NCBI GenBank assembly: GCA_027625915.1
Contig: JANTQA010000023.1
Span: forward strand, 23,870,001 to 23,934,000
Length of the DNA stretch: 64,000 nt
Origin: Anaeramoeba flamelloides
Lineage: Eukaryota > Metamonada > Anaeramoebidae
Direction of reading: 5' to 3'
Part shown: positions 13,603-23,798 of the stretch, one piece after another
Numbering within the stretch: the stretch's first letter is position 1
How the letters are laid out: every line of letters starts with the position of its first letter
The notes under the pieces: generated by a model
The model's database searches: none
The model's input: the letters and a program-made list of their open reading frames with translations, nothing else
What the model was told of the DNA's origin: nothing
Position numbers and translations under genes: made by a program

Positions 13603-15278
13603 TTATAAATAATCTATTGAAGCAAAGAATTGGTTATTATTATAACCCAATACAATACTCAATATAAATGATTTATAAAAGAGAATTACTCAAAAAATTA
13701 TTTAAAAAAAAAAAATGTTTTAAAAATAGAATTAGTTTTTGTTTTTGATACCATAGTAGCTATTTGATGTCCTGAATTCTGCTTTTTGAAAAAATAATAT
13801 GTTTTTAAAAATTACTTACAAGTTATATTTTTTAAAAAAATCATTAAATGACGTTTTTTGTGTGAAAAGGTGACAGTTTGAAATATTGATTTATGAAAAT
13901 ATATTTTGCAGTTTTTTTTTTAATTGAATTGTTGACTAAATCATTAAATGATTTAAGGAACACATAATAGAATTAAGTGAAAAAAAATCACCAACTTATT
14001 TTTAATTTATCAGTTATAAAATGATATTGGACAATAAACTTTAATTTTGGTTTTGTAAATAATATTGGAGTATTGAAAATCAAAAAATACAGCCTTTCCA
14101 AAGCTACCGCGAACAATTTTCAAATATCAAAGTTTGATGTTGATATAGAACTTTAAAAAGTTGAAAATTCAAATAAGAAAAATAAAGCTTGTATTTTGAA
14201 AAAAAAATTAATATAAATGTGCCAATATTCAAGAATTTTTTGTAATAATCAAAAAGAAAAAATTTCAAAACCGCAAAAATTACTTTAAACATCAAAAATT
14301 CTCTGAAAAACCATATAAATTTTATCTAAAAAAAAATGAATTTTTTTTTGATCACATCACAAGATTATGTTTCATATGAACTCATTTATGAAAAAATATT
14401 TTTTCAATATGTCCTTTCTTATTCTCATCTTCTACTTTTTAAAAATCTATATTAGCATCAAAAATTGATATAGAAAAAATTTCACGGTTACTTTGCAAAG
14501 GCTGTATTTTTTGATTTTAATAGACTTATTTTTTTTTTCTAATAAATTAGTATTTTATGAGATTTTACAAGAGAAAAAAAAAATGAAATTTTTTCATTGT
14601 TTGTGATAATAATTTTTTAAAATTGTGGTATTTTTGATAGAACAGACAATTAGAGATATCAATTTAATTTGAGATTCTTTTATAATCAATTTGATTTTTA
14701 AACAATAATATTTTATAAAATTCACTATTAATATCAATGTGAATTCAAAAAAATAATTTTTATTTGATCTGTGCTTTTTTTTCCTGTATGTGAATGGTTT
14801 CTTGGAGCTTTTACAACCGTTTAATATTACTTCATGATTTGGTTGTTTTAGTAAACTTGGGTGATTCTTATATCCTTCCTTTTCATCTGATTTTGTTCTA
14901 AATCTTGAAAAAAAATAAATAAAAATTAAGATAACCATTTGAGAAAAAAAGTTACACGCGATTTTTAATTGGGAGCCTTATTGAAAATTCAAAGTAAGAT
15001 CAATGAATAATTGAAAAAATTAATTTTTAAAAACAAAATGGAGGATTCAACACAAAAACAGTTTTTCTAATAATATCATTTTAGTCAGAAGTTTTTCTTT
15101 TTTTTGATTTATCTATTATTAAAATTTTCATTCAAAAGTTGATTATTTTTGAGATCTCCAAAGCCACTTCTCACGATTTCGATAAAAAAGGAGATCTGAA
15201 TTGTGTTTGTTGGGGTTGATTGAAAATAATATAATGAATTAATCTTTGAAGTTTATTGGTTACTTCTTTTAATTGATC
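13603..15278. other. Spacer (or giant intron) with two MITEs
   Basis: Separates the PH/SH3-like gene from the RasGAP gene. Apart from the family G element at 14071-14522 and the family B element at 14937-15340, no gene-like sequence is seen. It may be intronic (see the findings). Confidence 0.5.
14071..14522. repeat. MITE family G, 452 bp
   Basis: Left terminus TATTGAAAATCAAAAAATAC then AGCCTTTCCAAAGCTACCG. Right terminus, read in reverse complement, is TATTAAAATCAAAAAATAC then AGCCTTTGCAAAGTAACCG. The inverted repeats extend about 45 bp and then weaken (GATGTTGATATAG against GATGCTAATATAG). TA dinucleotides sit at both edges. No coding capacity. Confidence 0.8.
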
Positions 15279-15340
15279 TTATTTTAAGTTTTCCATAAGG
15301 TTTCCAATTAACAATAGTATTGGACTTTTTTTTTCGCCTG
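14937..15340. repeat. MITE family B copy overlapping a gene 3' end
   Basis: Near-complete copy, in inverted orientation relative to 29961-30378. Starts TTTGAGAAAAAAAGTTACAC, then TTTTTAATTGGGAGCC; the interior shares GATTATTTTTGAGATCTCC and GGGGTTGATTGAAAATAATA; the far terminus runs through TGTTAATTGGAAACCTTATG (minus strand) to GCGAAAAAAAAAGTCC at about 15337. The last exon of the PH/SH3-like gene (15337-15279) lies entirely inside this terminus. Confidence 0.75.
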
Positions 15341-16486
15341 TTTTATCTTTTTTTTTTACAAAAGGTAAAGCACAAATCGAAAAAAAGAAAAAAAAAAATT
15401 GAAAAAAGACTTACTATAATAGTCTGTAAAGAGATTTTTTTCTGTTAATTTTTTCAGAGGGATGATTTTGTTTTTCCCCTTTTTCCCTTTTTTCCCCTTT
15501 TTCGCCTTTTTCACCTTTACTTTGCCTTTAGCTTGCAACACAAGACAATTTTTTGGATTCACCAAGCCAATTTTTTCTCCCTTTAAACCAATCCATTGTG
15601 TTTCAGAAGAGTCATCATAAATGGGTACGATGTCCCATTTTTTATAAGCCAGCCATCCCTCTTGAATATTTTGGGAAATGGTTCCTGTTGTTAATGCCAA
15701 TTTTTTATATTTGAGTAAGTTTTTTTTCTTTGCAATCAAGGACTTGACAACAAACAAATTTTTCCAATTGGGTATTTGCTTAACAAATTCTAAACAGTCC
15801 TCGATCCGATTGTTTATCAAGGTTGTAGCTTTATTTTTTAAAGAATTGTCTAAGGCCAAAGTTTTCTTCCAATTTGAAACCAATGCATCTAGTGATGTCT
15901 TAAGAAAATCTAAAAAGTTTAATAAATAGCGATACACAGACACATCTGAGAGCCTTGCAGGCCTCGAGCAGAGCCGAAAAACCATTTGCGGCAAGGACAA
16001 ATAATTGATCCAGTCTTCCATTTCCTCTTTGCAATTGGCTTGGAAAACAATCGACTTCTTTTGTGTGATTACACGGAACGTATGGTCACGGTTATACAGC
16101 CCCTCGCAGCTCTCAACAGCAAAAATTTGGGAAAGATCGATCACCCCGTGCGGCTTCTCTTCACTTTCTAAAGGGTTTGATCCGTAATACCTTAGCTCAT
16201 GGCTCATTAAGACAATGTGCCTTTTGTTCCACCTCCCAGAGCCTAATTTGGCAAGAAACCCATATTTGTGGAACGGTAAAACAGGGAAGCCTTTTGGTGA
16301 GCGTAGGGTGAAAATTGGTTGGTCGGTGGATTTTGTTTTTTTTTTTGTTTTGCCACTTAGCCCATCAAGATATTGTTCAAATGTTCCTCCTCGTTGAAGG
16401 GGTTCATTTGGATGAAGCTTGTTATAAAATGAAATAAATTCATCTTCGATTTTTTTGATATTGTCAGAATATCCTTTTTTAAACAT
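15279..16486 (-). CDS. PH plus SH3-like domain protein
   Basis: Predicted 376 residues in two exons, 16486-15415 and 15337-15279. The donor is a consensus GTAAGT, the intron 77 nt, the acceptor ACAG, and the phase agrees. ATG at 16486 is the first in frame. A basic, Ser/Thr-containing N-terminus leads into a PH domain at about 74-165 (GFLAKLGSGRWNKRHIVL, closing helix with W159). A CSRPARL junction, a helical region at about 185-260 and an SH3-like segment near 277-317 (WLAYKKWDIVPIYDD ... IGLVNPKNCLVL) follow, then a KGKK-rich tail. This is the same PH-helix-SH3-like unit repeated five times in the RasGAP gene just downstream on the same strand. A membrane-binding adaptor role is inference. 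Without splicing the frame ends at 15356. The donor could instead join the RasGAP exon at 13224, which is in the same phase; then this would be the N-terminus of that protein. Confidence 0.8.
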
Positions 16487-16830
16487 TAATTTAGTTTTTT
16501 GGAAATAAGAAAAAAAAAGGATGTTTAAAAAGAAAAAAATAACTTATACTTTTGTAGATTTTTTTTTAGGAAATATCTTGTGAGATTTTTTTATTTTGGT
16601 TCTTGGAATTGTATTGTTAACATGAAAACTTTTCCTCTTAAATTGGAAAAAGTGTTTTATAAATTATCTCATGATTTTCTTCTTTCTTTTTTTTTCTTCA
16701 AAAAAGTGGTAAATATTTTTTCTAAGGCACAATAAAGGATTACAAAGTTGAATTCCTCTTTCTTTTGAAACGGAATTGAAGGTATTTTGATTAGTTACAT
16801 GAAAAATATTCGTTGAATGAGTTGTTGTTG

Positions 16831-17291
16831 ACTGTTGAGAGAAAAATGTTGGACACAGAAAAATGGTTGGACACCTTTTTTAATTGGGAACATTAGTAAA
16901 ATTGAAAATCAAATCCTGTTGACAACTAGGCGACTTTTATATAAATCCAGGTTTAAAGGTGTTACAAGTTCATTTATCTGTGGTTTGTGTAGAATACTCA
17001 TTAGAATGGTTGGTAACTAAAGTAGATCATGCTGGTTTTAACAAAAATCCAAGTTTTAGTAAAGTTTACTATTAGTTCTGAAAATGGTCATTTTTAAACT
17101 TGCTTTAGGGTATAAGAGATAAGGTTTTGAAAAAGTAGAATTACATTAATGGTTATTCTAATAAGTAGATTATTGTTATTTTCTTTAGTTATTTCACAAA
17201 TGATTGAAATTAAAAATCATTTTCAGTAATGTTCCCAATTAAAAATGCTGTCCAACTATTTTTCTGTGTCCAACATTTTTCTCTCAACAGT
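16831..17291. repeat. TIR element H, 461 bp
   Basis: Both ends read inward ACTGTTGAGAGAAAAATG, then TTGGACACAGAAAAAT, GGTTGGACA or AGTTGGACA, and TTTTTAATTGGGAACATTA. The inverted repeats run for about 75 bp with few differences. TGA occurs on both flanks if the element is taken to start at CTGTTGAG, a possible 3-bp target duplication. The interior has no long frame. The subterminal core TTTTTAATTGGGAACATTA is shared with family B and, in degraded form, with the element at 53499. Confidence 0.85.
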
Positions 17292-19699
17292 GAAATGATT
17301 TTTTGAAAGATCATACTTATTTTATACTCGGTGACAATTATTTTTTTATTTACCAAATGAATTATTAGCTTTGAAGCTTGCCAAGTTCATAAATCTTGTT
17401 AAAAGTTTTATATTAAGGGTTTTTTTTGAAAATTTTGTTTATTTGATAAAAATTAATTTTACAAATCAAATTACAAATTTACTTAGAAAAGCTTCCAAAA
17501 ATTCAATCGAAACACTATCGAGTGATCAATCTATTTTATAATCAATTATTATTGAGTTAAAGGCACAGATATAAATATACTTCTAAATAATCTGGATTGG
17601 AAGTCAGCAAGTGGTGAACAAAAGTGATATCAAATTTTACTTTGTATGTTCGAAGATTTGAAAAATTTTTTAAGATCACCAATTGTTTTTACAAAAATCA
17701 AAAAAAAAAAAACAAAAATTGAAGTGTTTTGATTTTCCTTGGACAAATTATCCATTATATGAGTTTTTTACCTTACACCATTATATTCCAAACCTAGTCT
17801 AGAAGTGGTTATAAATCTTCCTTCCGAGGCAGTATAATAAATACTGAAAGTTTAATTATTATATTTTCTCAAGCAAGGAAATAATTTCTTCTTTGTTTAA
17901 CTAACCCAGTTATCTCTCATACAGTAAACAGAAAACACGATATTTTTTTGAATGTAATTTTTGTTTAATTATGAGGCTGGGGCATAATTCCCAAGTGGTT
18001 AATTAATAAGCCATGCCACAAAATTACGACAAAATTATCATCTTATAGATAGTATTTTTTTCTTTTTTACTCCAATTATAATCATTCCCATTTTTCTGAA
18101 AAATATAGAATTGTTAAATATTTCTTGTTTTCAAAAAATAATTACTTAATCTTCGGATCATCTCTCATGAAGATTTTTCTAATGATTTTTTGTTTTTTTA
18201 ATGATTTTTTTTTTTTTTTTTTTTTGTTAAAAAATATAAGATTAAATAAAAAATATCAAAAATATTAAGTGATGTAGATCTGAAAAATACAGTATCATTT
18301 TTTATATTTTTTTCAATATTTTAGCTCTAGAAAATTATGTTTTATATAAAAATTTATGTACCAATTGAAGTACTATTGATTTGTCGAATACATAAAGATG
18401 TGGTTTTTTACCATAAAGGATTTTATTAAATTATATTTCTTTCCAATTATAAAAATTTAAAAATTGAGCTTAGGAAAAAAAAAAAATTTCACAAGATCCC
18501 ATTGTCATTAAAATGTATAAAAAAAAATGTTTCCTAATCCCAAAACTCAATTAACAAAAAAAAAAGTTGAAAAGAATTCTTAATTCAAAAAATCAAAATA
18601 AAAATAAAAAAATAAATATTTAAGAATTCTTAAATTTAATTAATCAATTTAACAAAAAAAAGTTTCAAAGCACTCTCAGGTTTTGAAAATTCAAATTTAT
18701 TAAAAAAAAAAATCTATTCTAATTTTTGATTCACAAAGGGTTAATTTTCTTTACTTTTCAACTTTGTTTTTTTTTTTTTTCTTATCGTTCACAATCGATT
18801 TAATTAAATTTAATCTAATTTTTTGTTTTAACAAATCTTTATCTTTGCCAAAGTAAGGGTTTTTTAACTATCTTTAGACAAAAATTACAAAGAATAAAAA
18901 AAAATGGAAAATGAGATTCTTTACAGATCCCAAAAGGGTAAAAGGTGGACACTGCGAAGCCATGATAATTATTTTACGAATTATAAATAACAAAGATTTA
19001 TTTTGAAAACATAGTTTCTTTCCTTGTTCTATTTTTTCTAAAAAAATCATAGAATGTAAATTTTGATTTTGTAAAATCAGTACTATGTATTCTATTGATT
19101 TGATTTGAATGGAACAATAGTACTACTAAATATCACCAAAATATTTTTTTCTATTTCAAATATTTTTTTTTTTTTCATTGTAACTTGTTGGCCTTACTGG
19201 AGGTAGAAATCTAGAACTTAATAGTTTATCTAATTTTATAATTTTTTTTCAATTTTTTTTTTCCATAAACTAAATGAATTTTGATTCTATAATATTATAT
19301 ATATTGTAGATAATTTTAAAAAAAAACCTAAATAAATTTAGAGTTGTAAGTAAATATGGTTTTATTTTAATTTTTGGATTTACTCTCCAAGTTTAAGATT
19401 AAATAAATTAAAAATTCTTTTGTATTTTTAAATTATCAGAATATGTTTTTCCGAAATATTTATTCAAAAATGTGGAATTTCATTCATTATGATTTCTGAA
19501 AAATTTTTTTTTTATCTTTAACTATTTTGTAAATTAAAAATAAAATCTCATCAGCTTACAAAGAAAGGCTATCCAATGAGCCATTATTCGACATAGATGT
19601 AAGCTAGGAGAAAAATGTCTAGTAAAACCAAGTTTGGATTTTCTGAAATGGCATAGAGTGCTGCCAAGTGCTGTAAATTATCTTAGTGTGTCAGATTTT

Positions 19700-20330
19700 C
19701 CAGAATTCAAGAGAATAATGAAAAATCTTTGGTTTTACTCAATTATTTTGAATCTTGGAAAAATTAATTACACTTTTTTGTAATTTTTGAAATGAAAAGA
19801 AAATTAAATAAATTTTCTGAACTTTCCAAAAAGTGAAAAACACCTAATGGTGCTTTTCTTGGGGTTTTTTGATATATCTGTTAAGTTCTCTAGGTTTTTT
19901 GTGGTTTTCTATTTTATTTGTGAAGTTTTCTATTTTATTTGTGAAGTTTTCTAGGTTTTTTGTGGTTTTCTATTTTATTTGTGAAGTTTTCTAGGTTTTT
20001 TTGAGTTTTCTATTTATTTTGAAAATCAATTTATTTTTGTTAGGTTTTTTTAATTTTTGAAATAAACACAAAATTTTAATAAATTTTCGGTTTATTTCAA
20101 AAAGTGAAAAAAACCTATAACACTTCACAAATAAAATTCTGTACCACAAAAAAATCTAGAACACTTCACAAATAAAAAGAAAACTCAAAAAAACCTAACG
20201 AAAAACTATTGATTTTAAAATTAAATAGAAAAAACAAGAAAGACTAATCACTCTTTTCCAGAATTTAAAAAAAAATAATTAAAATCAATAAAATTTCTCT
20301 ATTCTTTTGAATTTTGGAAAAACTAATATG
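19700..20330. repeat. Palindromic minisatellite block
   Basis: Left arm (about 19880-20010) carries roughly three direct copies of a ~40-bp unit: AGGTTTTTTGTGGTTTTC then TATTTTATTTGTGAAGTTTT. The right arm (about 20111-20205) carries the same motifs in reverse complement (ACTTCACAAATAAAA, ACCACAAAAAAATCTAG). A family D hairpin (20040-20117) sits at the centre. Outside these arms, TTGAATCTTGGAAAAATTAA near 19750 and TTTTGGAAAAACTAATATG near 20310 are weakly related. Non-coding. Confidence 0.7.
20040..20117. repeat. Hairpin repeat family D, copy 1
   Basis: A ~78-bp imperfect palindrome: TTAGGTTTTTTTAATTTTTG, AAATAAAC ... GGTTTATTTC, then AAAAAGTGAAAAAAACCTA. Related copies are at 40021-40107 and 40531-40610. 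Confidence 0.7.
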
Positions 20331-20839
20331 TTTTTTTATAATTTAGGTAATAAAAGGAAAATTTAAGAGATCTTCTTTTTATTACTCAAATTAAAAAAAA
20401 AACTAAAAAACAGGGTATAAGTTTATATTGAATCGTGTATCCTCAAGATACATATATGAGTAACAAAATTTTCCCCAGAAACGTCCTCTCTATGAACACA
20501 ATACAATAATTACCTAGTTTGGGAAAAAATGTATATTTAGTAAAAAAACTTAATAATTTATTAAAATGCATTTTGTAGAATGTACATTACTGGGAAATTT
20601 TTTAATATTCAAATATGGATTATTGAAATAGATTTAATCAATGAATGAATCACAATTTTTAGAAAAAATATATTTAAAAATTAATGAAATTAATTCCGTA
20701 AGAGTATAAAAGAAACTAATTTGTTGAATTTTTTGGTATTAATTTAACTTTTACCAAAATCTTTAAAGTGGAAAAATTTTTCCTTTGATCTTTTCGGTTT
20801 TTTTATGTTTTATTTATAAAAACAAAATTCATACTTTAA

Positions 20840-22203
20840 GGGAGTAGCCACGTCAAATTAAAAATTTTCACTTTTTTACGATTTTGAAGAGGATCAGAAA
20901 ATAACATTTTGTACTTTGGTTGTAGCTCATTGATTTTTATTATTTAAAGTACTTTATTCATTCGATTCTTTAAATTTTTATCTTCAAAGTCTTAAAGAAA
21001 TTACCACAATAGAATGTTGAGTTGAATTGCTGAAAATAGTGTTTTGAATGTTGAATGACTTATCTTTTATCCTTCTCTCAACATTCTATTTTGGCATTTA
21101 ATTTTTTCATTTTTTTTTTTTTTTTCATCATTTTTGAGAATTTTTTAAATCATGACAACAAAAACAATTAGAAATATTTTTTTATCGGTGAGATTTAGGA
21201 TTAATGTATCTTGCTTAAAATAAATTACACCATTACAATTGAGAGAATCATTTAAGGAAACATTAATCGGGCTTTAATAGCGAGAAGAATTCCAAAAAAT
21301 AGAATAATTAAGTCGAATTATTACTTGTTTGGATTGTAAATCGTTGGATTTGGTGAAATTGGAGAAGCGAATATGATTATATTTTATCAAGGTTTAAACC
21401 ACAAAATAGCTATATGTTTTATTCTAAGAATCTCAAATTATATTCTCCAAAAAAAAAAAAACTCAATATATTCCAAAAATTTGGACACTTCTAAAATCAA
21501 AAATAGGAAAACAAAAACTCAATTTATTATATTTTTACAAACTTAATATATAAGCACATTTAAGTAACATAGTATTAATTTTTTTATAAATAATCATTTT
21601 TATCTAAATAAAAAAAAAATCTATCAACCAAAAAAAAAAAAAATTGTATGTACAAAATAATGAAACGAGCGGAACAAAAAAATATTGGTCAATTTGTTAT
21701 CATTTTATCAACAATTATTGATCGATCAAATGTTAAGATACCATCTATCAATTGTATATTGATTTTTCAATATAAGAAACTCAACAGTAACATTCTATCA
21801 ACCATCGATTAAAAAAATTCAGATATAAACAAACAGATTTCGTAACTCAAAAAAAAAAAAAAAACGAAATGAAAACAAAAACAAAAAAGACAAAAAATGA
21901 GATAGTTTGTAAAATCAAATAATTTCCAAATTGAATGTAAAGTATGGTATTGCTATTCTTTCGATTATTTAAACTGTGCCCAAATTTTTGGAATTAAGTT
22001 TATCTAAATAAAAAAAAAAATAAAAACTATTTTATTGATTTATTCTCTTTTTTTTTTATTGTTTAACATTACTGAAAAAAAAAATATCAAATAATTTTTT
22101 TTAAAAAATTTTCAGAGAATCTAGGATCACACGCCACTAAAAGAAAATATTCTTGTCTCATCTTTCTCAAATTTTTATCAGGTCTTATGGTGTAGCTACC
22201 CCC
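20840..22203. mobile_element. TTAA-flanked DNA element, 1.36 kb
   Basis: Left end GGGAGTAGCCAC and right end (reverse complement) GGGGGTAGCTAC, each immediately preceded on the outside by TTAA (20836-20839 and 22204-22207). Matching TTAA on both sides is the target-site duplication of piggyBac-type and some other DNA transposons. The interior has no long open frame, so it is non-autonomous or decayed. The superfamily is uncertain because the short TIR starts GGG rather than the CCC common in piggyBac. Confidence 0.65.
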
Positions 22204-22591
22204 TTAAAATTCATTGGGGTGATAAGTATTTATACCCTAATAGCCAATTCAGAAATTACAATGAGTTAACCCAAGTTAAATTGATGTTTTGGATTGAAAT
22301 TGTTGGTGTAAATGAACAAAGAAAAAAAAATGTAGTTTTACTTTTTTTCAAATTGAAATTCTAATATAGACAAAAAATAAATACGTTTTTTTTAACCATT
22401 TCCAATTTCTAATATTATTGAGATTTGTTTCCGATAAGAAAAATAAAAAATAATAAACCAGATTTTAAACTAATAAATAATTCAAAATTTCTAAAATGTA
22501 ATAAAGGCTCGTATAGGTCTAATGATATTATTGAAAAAGTTTATAAAAATTCTTATTTCATAAATTTATTTAATGGTAAATTCCTTAGTAT

Positions 22592-22717
22592 AGCTGTTTT
22601 AACAAAGTGTGGACTGGAAGTTTTATAAGTAGGGCTTTAAACTGTCTGATTAAAATATTTTAATCAGCTCAGTCAACATCTAATAAAACTTTTGTTACAC
22701 ACTTTTTTAAAACAGCT
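22592..22717. repeat. MITE family E, copy 1
   Basis: About 126 bp. Left AGCTGTTTTAACAAAGTGTG then AAGTTTTATAAGTAG; right, in reverse complement, AGCTGTTTTAAAAAAGTGTG then AAAAGTTTTATTAG. Flanked by TAT/ATA. Second copy at 52776-52901. Confidence 0.75.
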
Positions 22718-23798
22718 ATATATCAAATTAAATCCAAAATATTTTTGAAATATTAGTTTTCTTGAAGGTAAGAACCATGTAGAAAAGTCCAAATTTACAC
22801 TGTCTGTAAAGATAGTCAACACAGTATTTAAATTCTTGAATTGAATTGTAATTGAAGTTTTTGCTTTTGACAAAAAAATTTGAAATTTAAAAGAGAAAAA
22901 AATTTAATAAGATTATCTTCTTTTCATTTGAATTCTGACATGCTCTATTCATTTAGGGTCATTAGTTCACCAAAAATATATCAATTTAAAAAAGAGAGAA
23001 AACAAATAAATGGTGGTTAGAAATTAAAGTTTATTCTTTTAAAATTTAATTGAAAAAAAAAAAATGGAAGTAAAAATTAATTTCTATTTATTTATCTAAT
23101 ACTAGTTTTTTGAAACTTATAAATTGGCTTTCTGTTTTTGAAAAAGACTGAAAAATGTAATTTTTTGCTTGTTTTAGAACAATCGGTCCTGTTTAATAAA
23201 TGTCCAGTTTAGCTCCCCCTAATCTAATTAACATAAAAAATTGAAAAGAAAAAACTGATCAACACTCTACATCATAGAAATTTATGTGAACATAGAATTA
23301 ACTTTAAAATTGAGGTCATAGTATCACTCACACAAATAGAATTTAAATAGAACAAGTAAATGTACTTTCATATTTTTCATAACCTCAGATCACTAAATAT
23401 GACACAAACCAAAAAGTCTGTAAAAAAAAAGATGATTATTTTCAAAACCACAAAACATTTCGAAAATAAAAAAGTATTAATGTATTGTTTCCATCACATA
23501 CATTCTAAAAACAAATTCAAGGATTGTTTCATCTTAAAAAAAATAACTAGCACATGATTGTCATTTTCAAATTATCGAAAACCAAGTTTTCAGAATTAAA
23601 AACTAATGATCCTTCAAGTCAATTGTTCCAGATCACAATTTATAATATCTGTTAAGAACTTCATTTTCCTTTTTATTTTCTTTTACGAAAGTTTTTATTT
23701 CATTCATCCCTTTCTTTCTTCTTTAATTATTTATTCAAATTATTTTCACCACTCCCATTAATTTCAACACTTTTTTTAAAGACGAGAAACAAAAAATT

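Larger units (their letters stand above)
16487..23798. other. Gene-free AT-rich region with mobile-element remains
   Basis: 7.3 kb without a supportable gene. It contains the TIR elements at 16831, 20840 and 22592 and the palindromic minisatellite at 19700. Remaining open frames are below 70 codons, overlap repeats, or lack ATG and splice signals. Confidence 0.6.

Noticed and set aside
14594-14938. 114-codon minus-strand open frame
   Set aside because: K/I-rich, overlaps no conserved motif and abuts the MITE at 14937; no convincing gene context.
19880-20010. Regular ~40-bp repeats resembling a CRISPR array
   Set aside because: Units are contiguous without unique spacers and are mirrored as an inverted repeat, in a eukaryotic context; a minisatellite.
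22425-22628. 67-codon open frame
   Set aside because: Starts at a non-ATG codon and runs into the family E MITE.
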